Translations under genes and position numbers: made by a program
Assembly (NCBI GenBank): GCA_034509925.1
Contig: CM067528.1
Location: 7,872,501-7,936,500 of the forward strand
Direction of reading: 5' to 3'
Length of the DNA: 64,000 nucleotides
From: Hirudinaria manillensis
Taxonomy: Eukaryota > Annelida > Clitellata > Hirudinida > Hirudinidae
Shown here: in pieces, positions 1 through 11,600 of the stretch
How positions within the stretch are numbered: position 1 is the first letter of the stretch
Layout: each line of letters starts with the position of its first letter
The notes under the pieces: generated by a model
Seen by the model: the letters and a program-made list of their open reading frames with translations, nothing else
The model's database searches: none
Told to the model about the DNA's origin: nothing

Positions 1-100
1 ATCAAATTATATTGCCAATCAATTTAATTAATTACTAAATTAATTAATCAGCAATGTAATTTTAATTATTCTTCAATTATCTGGATCCAGGGATCCAACA
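1..100 (-). repeat. LTR fragment, cut by the window edge
   Basis: This stretch is nearly identical to 17156-17255, the end of a well-defined LTR, and closes with the same ggatccaaca terminus. The rest of this LTR lies left of the window. Orientation is taken from the 15984-17255 element, whose primer-binding site shows it reads on the minus strand. Confidence 0.75.
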
Positions 101-152
101 CTACTATGCCACTTTTCTCGGTCCCGAAGGGTGGCATAGACTTGACTGTATA
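101..152. repeat. pogo/Tigger-like terminal inverted repeat fragment
   Basis: The segment ends in ...gacttgactgta. Its reverse complement starts tacagtcaagtctatgccac, matching the element end at 38331 (cagtcaagtctcgctactatgccac). The CAGTC-AAGTCTCG type of end is typical of pogo/Tigger elements. The adjoining LTR appears to have inserted into it. Only the terminal repeat is visible. Confidence 0.45.
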
Positions 153-317
153 TGCCAGCATCCTAAACTACGTTTAAAATCATTACATAGATCAATATTA
201 ATTTCAAAATACTATATTACTGATTAAATCAAATTAACTTGAATATAATAAGGCTAAAATTTTAGCAGAGACATTTTTTCATCCATGCAAGAAATAAAAC
301 ACGTATTCCTTTGTCAT

Positions 318-1080
318 CAGGAGGCAATTGAGGCAGCACTGCTACAAGGACATTTCAAACTATGATTGCCTCAGTTTGTGTTCCTTCCACAACTACTTTG
401 GCTGCTAACCATCCATGAGATTGGTCTCTCAGTAGCCGAGGGTATGGAGAAGAAAGTCAGCCAATTCACCAGAACATGACTAGGCCTACCTCCAGCAGTC
501 ATCTGTGCTCTGTCTTCCATAGCAAGAGCTCAAATCTGAGTCTGCTGCTAAGATCCATTTTGGAAGAGTTCAAACTCCCCAAAATAATAATGCAGTGTAT
601 GCTCAATAATTCCAAGGATGGCAGGATCTGTGAAGTCAAGCCACTGCTCAGAATTGGAAAGAAATGAAATTTCAGTGCTAACATTTGAAGAAGTAAGGTC
701 CTATCCAGGTGGATTAACGTGAAATTTGATGGAACCACTTCCAAAAATGATCCAAACAAGTTCACCTGTGATTATTAGTCAGGAAAGGAGGGGCAAGATT
801 GAGTCTTAAGGGCTACACAACAGGCATGGATTACCATGTAGCACAGCAGGATAAGTGGATGACATGGGAGGATGTTAGGCAATCCTTACCTGCAATATGT
901 GAAATATGTTTCCAATCCAGTTGGCCTTCATGATGAAGCAGCATTGGACTCATTTCAAAGACAAACTCACAAGATGTGTCTCTAGGAGCATGATATGGTA
1001 CATCTCTTATGGGAGAGCTTCCAGCACAAGTTTTCTGACAAGTTGGCAAGAACAAGGCCTACATAAATAGCATGGTCTGT
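318..1080 (+). mobile_element. decayed non-LTR retrotransposon copy, RLE type (copy a)
   Basis: Plus-strand frames, with several stops and shifts, reproduce the end of the RT region and the linker seen in the reference copy at 41023-43018: the AIEAA-QG-FK block, the [15 protein letters not shown] block near 400-440, LRSI-EE-KLPKI near 550-585, and QQ-KW-TWEDV near 845-875. The 3' zinc-finger and endonuclease part is missing or unrecognisable. The 63-residue open frame at 476 is a piece of this dead ORF, not a gene. Confidence 0.7.
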
Positions 1081-1699
1081 CTTCAGTGGTGGTTGTAATG
1101 TGTCAGTGTTCAAGTTGTGTTTGGACAGCGCATCTACTTACATCGATACTGCTAGTTGACTCATCGATATTGAATGATACAACACAGGCAGGGATACCCA
1201 TCTGATCAGCAGTTGCAGCCAGATACCCAAGAGTCAGAGGATTCAAGGGCCAAAATGCTCAAAGAAGGGGTCTCCTCTCCAAGGATTCCCGCCAGAGCTC
1301 GGAAAAAGTTTCAGCTATTAACCATTGAGATGGTTAAATTACCTGCAGTTCAAAGCTTAAACACTTAATCTTTTGAGAGACTCTTCATTTAGATATATTA
1401 AAACTGCATTAGTTTTAGCTTCTCCCTGTTAATTTCACTATATGGACTTATTAATATATTTAGAAATTAAAGGCAACATTAAGTAGAGTCTTGAAACTAA
1501 TAAACTTCAAAAGCTTTTGCAACCTCTAAATCAGCTTCAACTTTCATAAAAATTCACTCCAGTTTCAATTACCTACTGTATATGGTCATCGATGGATTCT
1601 AATCAAGAAAGTTTAAAAAAGTTGTTTCTATATATTTTTTGACCACTTTAGTGTCTTAATAACAGTTACACTGTGTGAACATGTGAACCCAGCCCTGTT
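1081..1699. other. no gene seen; part of CASK 3' intron or unannotated repeat
   Basis: An open frame at 1174-1368 has no recognisable domain and its base composition continues that of the preceding retrotransposon. I looked on the minus strand for the remaining L27 and PDZ exons of CASK and saw none. Confidence 0.5.
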
Positions 1700-2160
1700 C
1701 ATACTAGTGATGCAGATCCTACTGAAAGCAGATGAGTCCAACATTCCAGAAGTGCACATTGGTAAAGGTAGATATATGCTTCCAATAAAGGCAATGACAC
1801 CTTGATCATGAATATGAAGCAGGTTGTTCAGAATACCCTGGACAAATTGGACAGCTTGCTAGGATGGTGATGTATGGCCCTCAAACCTGAGAAATCCAGG
1901 AGTCTCTCCTTAGTCAGAAGGAAGATTCACAAGAATGTGTTTTTCAATAAATCCCCAAAGTATCTAAAGAATCTGCAGAGCCTAGGATGACCCACTCACT
2001 GACAAGAGCTTAACAGACACAATAGTCAGTCAAACCAGCAAGGGACTGAAAGAGATTGAAGCAATGCTGCAGGGATGGTTCAAAGTGTGGCTGCTGCACT
2101 TTGTGTTCCTTCCAAGATCACTTTGGCCATTTACCATCTACACAACTGGTCTGTAGTCAA
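1700..2160 (+). mobile_element. decayed non-LTR retrotransposon copy, RLE type (copy b)
   Basis: This copy covers the RT thumb and the segment after it. The plus-strand frames contain LD-LLGW..MALKPEKSRSLSLVR, then FFNKSP, and end with a block matching WPLTIY. The equivalents of the later segments are at 42720-42993 on the minus strand. Multiple stops make it a pseudogene. It overlaps in content with copy a, so the two are separate insertions. Confidence 0.65.
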
Positions 2161-2175
2161 ATATCTAAATAATAA

Positions 2176-2413
2176 TGTCATAACCCAAATTTATTGGAAG
2201 TATTCAGTTAACATAACTGATCCTAGGAAAATATGAGTTTATTGTTAGGCTGAAATATCAAGGAACCTGCTATCTCTCTCTTGTTATCTATTTCATTACA
2301 TTATTGAAGAGGTTCATAACCGAAGATTCGTAATATTGTCCGATTAATTATAGAGTTAATTAATCTCAATATAACTTTAATTATTCTTATTATCTGGGTT
2401 CAGGGCGATAACA
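2176..2413. mobile_element. probable solo LTR
   Basis: The block runs from TGTCATAACCC to GATAACA and shares its internal landmarks with the LTR at 16951-17255: gaggttcataac, the ATTAATTA-rich middle, and ttcaattatctgg-like text near the end. No coding internal region is attached. A target duplication cannot be called because the flanks are low-complexity ATAAT repeats. Confidence 0.55.
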
Positions 2414-2550
2414 ATAATAATAACTAACTAGATATAATCCAAACAATCTTCAGAGAAGATTGTACGTTTTAAAATGAATGATCTAAGAACTTGAAAAATT
2501 TATTCCCAGTACATAGTTCATTACATTAATCATAAAAAAAGTTTCCTTAC

Positions 2551-2631
2551 ATCCTTCAGCAGCTTTGAAGCATTCTCAGGTTCAGGTTTATTGCAACAAT
2601 CAAGAGTGTGACTTCCAATTTTGTCATATAA
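2551..2631 (-). CDS. CASK: CASK exon 11 (inter-L27 segment)
   Basis: It codes [16 protein letters not shown], then [13 protein letters not shown] is identical to the human segment that follows the first L27. The acceptor is taactggaaa read in reverse (ttccag) and the donor is gtaagg. The next exon, with the second L27, is not found in the window. Confidence 0.85.
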
Positions 2632-5600
2632 CTGGAAAAAAATTGTGAAAAGTAATGTATAAGAATAATGTGTTTTCTTTCAGAATTATTAAACTTGAAA
2701 TCACCAATAAATATTTATGATATATCCATAAGAGGAGCTCAAATAGACAACCACAAACCCTTAGGAGAGCCTGTAACTTGTTCGAATTGAAGATAGCTCT
2801 AAGGAATGAGGCTTCCTCATTGCTCATCTGAGCCTGATCCTCAACATCTTTCAGAACTGCCAGCATATGGTTTATGGCATCTAATGTATTAATAATTTGT
2901 CTGGATATAAGAATTAATAGAATAAATAAATAGTCTTATTGCAAATTGAATGTCCAGCAGAAATCATCAAAGTGGCAGGTATTGTTAGCAACATAAATAG
3001 TAATCAGTAGATAGTCTTCTGCAAATGTCACAAAATGTGTTTGCACACACAAAAAGAAACTGCATTCCAAACTGGAAGATGCATAAAAATGACTTCAAAG
3101 ATTGTGTTACTTAATCATTCTAAGAAATAAAAGAACATATGATTATTCTTTTCTGCTACTTGTGCCATATTACATACACAGTGGTCGTCATTAAGTGGGA
3201 GATGATTTTTAGAGATAACATTTGACAAAATTATTTTACAAAACCGAAATTTGGATATGTTATTTGATACAAACATTGCAGTTAATGTGAAAATTTATTC
3301 TACATTCTGACAATAACTTTTGGAGATATGTTCTAAAGTCCATTATTTGTTAAGTAATTATTTGTTGTTTCTTTAAGTTGCCTGAAATGAAAAGACAATA
3401 ATAAGTGTTTTAATGATTTTATTAATTCAAAAATAGTGTCTATATTATGTGCATTGTCTATTCTTTTCTATTATTTCAATGCATCTTGATTTTATTGATG
3501 CCACTATTTATTCCAGGCATTCCTTTAGCAGGCTTTTCCAGGATTCAATTATCACCACTTTTAACTCCATAATTGTTGAATATTGTTTTCCATTGTGGTT
3601 AACCTTCCTTGTCAGAGTCTACCAAACAATGTCTATAGCATTTAAATCAGGAGGACATGCTGGTCATTTCATAACATTCACCTTTTCTGCCTGGAAAAAT
3701 GACATTGCTCCCTTTGAGGTTTGAATGGTAATTGTCCTGCTGGAAAACAAAATCATTTTTATGGGAACCTTTAGCAAATGGAATGAGAAAACTGGAACAG
3801 GTCTTGACATAATCCTTAGATGCCAATTTTCCATGAATAAAGGATAATTCTATCTGATTTCAAGCTGAAAATCCTCCCCAGAACATCACAGTAGCACCTA
3901 CAATATTTCTGCACAATAAACCTCTTGCTCTTTTCCTAAATCATGCCAGTAATACCGTCACCCATCAGGACTATCAAAGTTAAACTTTTATTTCATCTGA
4001 AAAAATTTCTGGCCTGCATTCATCCCCATAATCGACAGCGTCTTTTGTGCATTCTAGGCAATGCCATCTATGACTTTTCTTGAGAGGTAGTAATTAATGA
4101 ATTGGTTTGAGATTAAAGAATCTTTCAATATCAAATCAACTATTCATCTGACCCATTATATTCTACTATTCCATCCTCAATAAAAAATCAATCACAGGCT
4201 GGTCCATTTACTTTATTATATTTGTTGTTTAAAATGTCTTTTAAATTTGCTGTTTGTTAATTATTTTGTCAGGAATTTTGTTAATCGATATCTTTGGATC
4301 AACCTATTGGTGGAGGCTTATGCTTCCTTCTAACTTCATAATAAGATTTCATACTAGTATTTAAATTATTTATCCAAATTTCGTAATATAAAATTAATAT
4401 TTACGAAAGTTATGTGGTCTGCTTAAAAATATGATGACCATTGTATACGTAGTCCATAATGCTCTGGCAATTAAAAGAACATTAAGTTATGAATATCAGA
4501 TACTTGTCTAAAAAAGTTATTGTTTAATGTATGAAGTCATAAAAACTGCAGTACTTGAAGAAGTTATTTCCTCAATATACTTCTCTTTGTGATACCAAGC
4601 ATTGGAACACTGACTTATTGGTGTCATGTGATCAAATGGGGAGGAATCAAAAGAAGAAGTTGGATCAAAGTATATGACTTCCTGGATAATAAGAAATTTG
4701 TATTAATAATTCCTTAAAAAACTATAAAAAAGATACAAACCTAGCAATGTACCTATCATAGAAAACAGACTGTGTTATTTAATTTGTTAATTTTCAATGT
4801 AAAATATTATTTAAATTTGCTTCAATTAATTTAATTTAGCAGAGTAACAGTAACAGTTAGTTGTATAAATGGACTGATTGAAGATTGATAGCTATTGTTG
4901 TGATGTTATGTTGAATTCAACTGCGAGAATTTTTGGTTACATTTCGGCTGGTGCAGGTGTTTACTTTCATGGCGGTTCCAAGTTGTTCAAGTGTTTTTCA
5001 TTTATGATGGTGTTGATACGTTTTGAAAATTTGAATTTTAGTTGCTGAGGAATAAATAGCTTTATTTTATTTATAAGTCCCCAAAAACGAACTTTCCTTC
5101 AAAGGGGTAGTGGAGATTGTGATTGAAGTGGAAACAACAGCCAGAGATTCTGCTTACCCAAGAATGTTGCCAGTTCAGAAAATTCAATCTGGAGCAAATC
5201 AGGAGAGAAGTCCACAGAAAGATTTGATTCAACAGCAAGTTACATTCAAAAAGCATCAGTTCCTCAGCCAAACAAGAGTTGAAGTTGTTACAGACGTGGA
5301 AAACTTGGCCATTGGTCTAATTCATGCAAAACAGACTAAAGTGATTTGTAATTTCTTTGGGATGAAAGGGCACCTAGCTAAAGTCTGAATCAAGAAAAAC
5401 CTCAGAAACCATTCCAAAAATTACAATCATCTGACTAAACCTAAAGCTACAGATAGTTCAAGAAAATTCGGTGAAGCAGTCTTAAACATAATCAGATGAT
5501 ACAATTTCCGAAGAAACCAAATCTGTCCTTACTGTACAGGAGGCATATCCCTTAATTCAAAAATTTCAATTGAACAATTCAGTTTTCGAATTTGAGATAG

Positions 5601-8600
5601 ACAGCGGAGCATAAGATAATTTTAGCATAGAGGACATTTGGAGGCAGTTGGGATCTCCTACATTGAATAAAAAAGTAAAGTCGCAAGTCCATTTGATAAC
5701 AGTCATAAACCCTTGGTGGGGTTGTTCAATTCCAGAAAGGGAATGCTGACTCTAGCTGTCAATCACCTGACAAGATGGGCTTTAGCATTGAGCCAATATG
5801 ATTACTCAAATGAGCACCAGAAAACTCGAAAGTATGAAAATGAGGATGCTTTAAGTCAGTTGCCAGGAGAGGATGCAGTTTGACAGAACAGAAGAACAAG
5901 AGAAGAACCAGGAGGCAGCCATAGCCAGAAGGATGACCGATGGACTGAAAGTGATCATTAAGCTACTGCTGCATGGCAGATTCAAAGTCTGGCTCCTGCG
6001 GTTCGTTCTGTTACCAATACTGCTGTGGCCACTAACCATCTTCAAAATAGGCTGCCCTTCAGATCCATTGTGGAGGAATCAGATCGGCCAAATCTGAATG
6101 CTATGATTGCTCAACAACTCCAGCAGAGTCCACAATGTCATGCTGCAACTCCACTCAGTAAGGAAATTAAGAGCTCAGGAAGAGATTGAGAAGTCTAAGG
6201 CAATTTTGGCCTTTGAGGAGAAAAGAGGGCCCATTCGGGTGGACCGTCACGGTGTTGGATGGAACCACTTCTCAAGATGGTCCACAGGTAATGCCCAGAC
6301 CAAAGCTGCCATGATAATCTTAATAATAATAATTTTATTAATAATAAGATAATCGCTTTGGCAGTGCAACAAAGCCAACAAGACCAGTGGATAACCTGGG
6401 AAGATGTCATCCAAAGATCCATCACATTGAAAGACATTTGGAAAGTCTCCCCTCTGCATGGCACTCCTAATAAGATTGGTCTATGATGTACTCACTTCTA
6501 GGTCCAACTTGCAGAAGTGGGGTATAGCTCAAGATGCCAACAGTGAGCTCTGCAGAGGTGTCCAGTCAGTCTGATATGTACTTTCATCATTCACCCTTGC
6601 TCTCAGTTACTACACATGGTGACACAACCATATCCAGCAGGCCATGGTCAAGGCAGCAAAAATGGCATGCTCCCAAGCAAACACCCAAGAAATCGTAGCA
6701 AAAAGAAGAATATATTTCTTAAGAGAGGGCTCAACACAGTGTCACAGAAAGAACATGACTCAAAAGAGGGACATGATGTCCATAGAAAAAGATTGGACAA
6801 TTGCAGCAGACCTGCAGTTAGAGAGACACTATTGTTAAGTTTTACCAAAACTGACATTGCAATCTGATTTGGTGTCAGCTCCAGCAGCTCTTTCATTATG
6901 ATTGAACTGATGGTTCCTTGGGAAGATAGAATGGAGCTCACTAATGCTCTGAAGAGTGACTGATATGAGGAGCTGTCAATGGAGCTAGAAAGGGATACAG
7001 CACCCATGTGATTCCCATAGAAGTTTGAGCAAGAGGGCTGGGAGGCAAGTCTACCTATGCCTTTCTCATGGGAATAGGCCTCGCCAATAGGCAAACAAGG
7101 CAGCAAATAGAAAATAGCTGAGACCACAGAATTGGCATGGCAGTCTATGTGGACCATGAAGAATTGTAAATAAACCTCCAGGCAATGCATAGGAAGTCTT
7201 CCCTGTTCATTCCACCAAAACTGGGATGACTAAGTGAGGCCTAGAAAGAGACACCCTGGATACTACCAACATCAAGTGATGTAAGAAGCTCTGCAATGGT
7301 GACTCAGTTTTTTGGCAAGTTTTTGTGGAACCCTCTCTGTTTTTTTCTTGAGCATTGATTCAAATGCATTTTGTCAAATAGTATTTATAGCTATATATTA
7401 GGGAATGTAGTGACAGGGAAGCACAAGCGAAAAAAATTTTCTTCTTACTCTTACCATCGGAGGACTATGCTAAAATTGCTCACATATAAAATAATCTCTC
7501 ATATCTACAATTTCAGGGATTTCCAGTGTTTTGTTAAATTCTCATAAAATATTTATTTCTGCACAATAAATTTGATAAATCTGTAAACGTAAAGTATTTT
7601 ACTATATCCTATAAAAAAATTGGTCTACATAATTCCACTACTTTCTTCCGATAACCAGACAACGACTTCCGACAAACAAACAGTACTCGCACTGCCATTT
7701 TACAGTGTGTGTGTGTGTGTGTATGTATATATGTATGTATGTATTTATGTATGTATATCATGTATATATACAGTGCGTGTCATAAGGTTGGGACAGGGGC
7801 TAAAGTTTTACATTTTGTCTAGTTTTCTGAAAATCCGTAGCGTGTAATTGCCCAAAGTTTCAATTATTTCATGCCTCTATTCTCACTTAATAAAATTTCA
7901 ATATGTTTGTGAAGCATAATTTGAATATGAATGACACTACTTGGAAAAATCCCTTTGATGTTGTTTAGAGGCATTTCAAAGATTAAGGATGGTGTCTCTT
8001 CCTGTGCAGGAAATGGCATTTTATTACGTGGACCGCTACTAGTGGCTATTATAAAAAGGTTATATATATAAAGGGTAATGTTAAATAATTATTCGATTAA
8101 ATAAAAAAATGCTAGTTAAGCTTATTATAATTGGATTCTTGCTGAAATGGAGAAAGGACAAATTAAGGTATTAAATGAGCTAAATAAAGTCATTTTCTGA
8201 AATTTCAAAAGTGTTTAAATGTTCCAGAAATGTTGTCAGATGATTTTTAAAGGATCCAGATAGTTATAGAACCACCTAAATATAAGGAAGACCTCGAACA
8301 CTGGATCATCGTCAGAAGAGACTTCTTGTTCGCGAAGCTTGCAAGGGAGAATTCTCTTCAACGGGGCTTGAAAAAAAGTTGAAATTGAATTTAACCAAGT
8401 CTCCAATATGTAGATACCTTCGGAGAAGCCGATTTTTAAAGTATAGAAAGCGTCAGTAGAAGACATTCTTGACAAAACATCACAAAAGGATTTGATTGAA
8501 TTGGCTCGAAGAGATGATGAGTTTGAATGTGATTTGGAGCATTGCAATTTTTCAGTTGAGAAACATTTTAAGTTTGACAGTCCATATGGGTCCAAATGTT

Positions 8601-11600
8601 ATTGGCATAATGTCAGAAGTCCCTAAAATCACTCTTTGAAAAGAAATTTTGGAGGTCATTGTTGGGCTGCCATTTCTTCTCTTGGTTCATCAGATGTGGT
8701 GGTCTTAAAGGGGAAACAAAATTGCTCAGAATGTGTTTAAATTATAAAAAAAATACCTCCTATGCCTATACATTAGATTTAAAATGGATAAGGTTATCTT
8801 TTAACAAAATAATGGTTCCATCCACATCTCAATACCAAAAAAGGTTATTTTCCAGAAGAAGAATCTATGTCTTAAAGTGGTCTGATTCGACTTCCGGCCC
8901 AAATTCCTACTGAAAATATGTTGGGATTCCTCAATAATCAAGTATATTCTAATGTTATGCAAAAACCTAGCACTTTGAATTGCAAAAAATGTCTGAGCGA
9001 GGAGATGATAAAGTTGGACAATAAGAGGCTGAAACTCTTGTTGAAATCAATGAAAGATCGAGTTCAGGAAGTATTTCAAAAAAAGAATGACAAAACACAT
9101 TGTCAGCTTTATTTATTTTAGATTTTAAACGTTTGTTTCAACCGCAAAAATAAAGATTTTTGCTTTCATATGAGGTTCACCGACTTTCACTTTTTATCAT
9201 ATTTCCAGTTTTTTGCTTAAATTACAAAATATAGTTTCCCAAAATCACTGAAATTAATATCTCCCAGTAGCTAATGAACATCTACGTATCATATAAATAA
9301 ATGGTTTATATATGACTTTTATAAACAAAATTATGGCTAAAAAACGTGGGTGTCCCAACCTTATGACACGCACTGTATATATATATATGTAAGCTAGATG
9401 ATTAGGTATTAGATTGAAATTGTTCTCTCAGTGGTAATGAAATAGAAACTTTGTCAGGGCTTAGTTTTAAAGCAATACTTTCAACACCTGTCAGCTTACT
9501 TTTTCAATATAATAACATCCAATAACAGCATAATATTACTATTACTATTGTTATTTGCATTATTATAATTCACAGGTCCCTTAAAAACTCATAAGTTAGA
9601 GAATCCAAACTTTGAGGTCTCTTCTAGAATTAATATTCTTGAGGCCTTCGATTGCCTCTTGCAGATGGAGACGTGGAGCACAGTTTCTATCCTAAATAAT
9701 AATCAATAGCTTCAGAATGCCCTAGCCATAATTTAAACAAAAATACTGAAAACATTTATATGATATTACTGCATCTGAATTGAGATGATGTAATTGGCTT
9801 CAATGACTAAATTCATATTTCTGGTGCTGAAGGAAACTTTACACTTAATATGATTGAGGCAGATCTAATGTTCTGAATAATACAGTGCCTGTCAAAAGAT
9901 TGCAGCAGAATGCTATAATTTTACATCATGGCTAGTTATCTGGAAAACCATGGCATGTACTTGCTCAAATTTTGCCTCTCTTCTCACCAAGGTTGTTAAT
10001 ATAGAAGTATTGGCATTGAGGTGATAGTGTCATCGATACTTTTAGCTGCTGGTATCAGTCAGCTTGCTAATACTGATATCAAAACTAATTTCAATCTTTT
10101 TAAATGAAGTGATATTTATCTTTAATTAAATTCATAAGTTCAAAAGGTTGAAAAAACACATTAACCTTGTTTGTTTTGTATTTTAAACGTTTGTTCTAAC
10201 TAAAAAAATATTGATTTTTTTATTTTTGAGGGTCACTGAATTTAACTTTGTCATATTTCCCCTTTTTGTTTAAATTATAAAATACTGCTCTCTGAAATCA
10301 CTAAAATTAATATCTCTTATTGGCTAATTAACATCTACATATTGTAGCAATAACTGGCGCATATATGACCTGTATCAATAAAATGTGCTAAAAATAAAAC
10401 AAGCTTAAAAACGTTTGTTGCGAGCTTTTGATGGGCATTGTATGACCCTTTAAACCAAACTTTATTAAAGATTAGCCAATACAACATATAATATTCTTTA
10501 AAAATAAAGGGAAGTATTAAAAGATTAGATGAAACAAAACCCACAGACAACCAAGGATGAGAAAGTGCCTCATCTACTGTCAACCTTTCAAACTGATTAA
10601 CTTCAAGCATCTGAGACACCAAAGATTTTGCACTGTCTGAAATGTAAGCCCACTGTGACGACTTCATCTGGAAAGAAGCATCCACTTTTAATAAAATCAC
10701 AACTTGCATTAAATTGGACAAAAAGTCTCTTTCAAAAAACAGTCAATTAAGCAACTGGGGTCACATCGAACATTTTATGAACATTTAAAGTCAATAACTA
10801 GCTAAATATAGTAAAAAGATGGATGAAAGTTAAGTGGTTTCAAAAATAATTGTAAAAGCTATGTGATTGTTGAGACAAAACATAAAATAAGCTTGTATTA
10901 GATCACATTCCACCAAATATAGAGATACCCATTTTTTTAATAACAACTCATCTAAAATACCATGGAAATAACCAAAATTTTAGTATGTTTTAGAAATAAA
11001 AGGTTATTTATTAAATTTGATAAAATATTATTTTTACATTAAAAAGGGAATCTCAAAAATGTTTCTTCAGCATCAAAAAATAATTTTTTTTTGGCATCAT
11101 ATAAGCTGTAACAAGTGATTTAATGTATATCCATGAAACCCTTTGCATAGACATTTTTTGAAAAATATTCAAATTAATCGTTTTATATTTATTTAATAAT
11201 TTTATATTTTGTTACAAGTAAAAAAACAACAGCAATACTTGAGTATTGTAACATGTTACTTTTATTTTGTTACTTGACAAGTTGTTAATTACAACACTGA
11301 TTATAACTTCTTTAATGTCTGCTAAATCTCTCAACATTTTGAACTATAATTCCTATTCTTGTGTCTAAGCTAAATGAGGCCAGAGCTAAAATTGAGGTGT
11401 GTTGGAGAATGACTAGATGAATTTACTAGATGAATATCTTTTAGAAGACTTATTTAAGAAATGTTTTCAAGAGGACATGAAATTCAAAGTAATAACCATC
11501 AAAGCATCTGTGGGATGCAAGGAATCCAAAATGATGCTTCCAGGAGCCAGAGAAGGAACTTTGTCAGAAGGGTAACCTTAACAAACTTGAACCCAAGGTA

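Noticed and set aside
1174..1368. 64-residue open frame as a small gene
   Set aside because: No domain, no start context, and it adjoins transposon debris within the CASK 3' region.
6648..7190. 180-residue minus-strand open frame
   Set aside because: It is antisense to a recognisable RLE retrotransposon copy on the plus strand and has no domain of its own.
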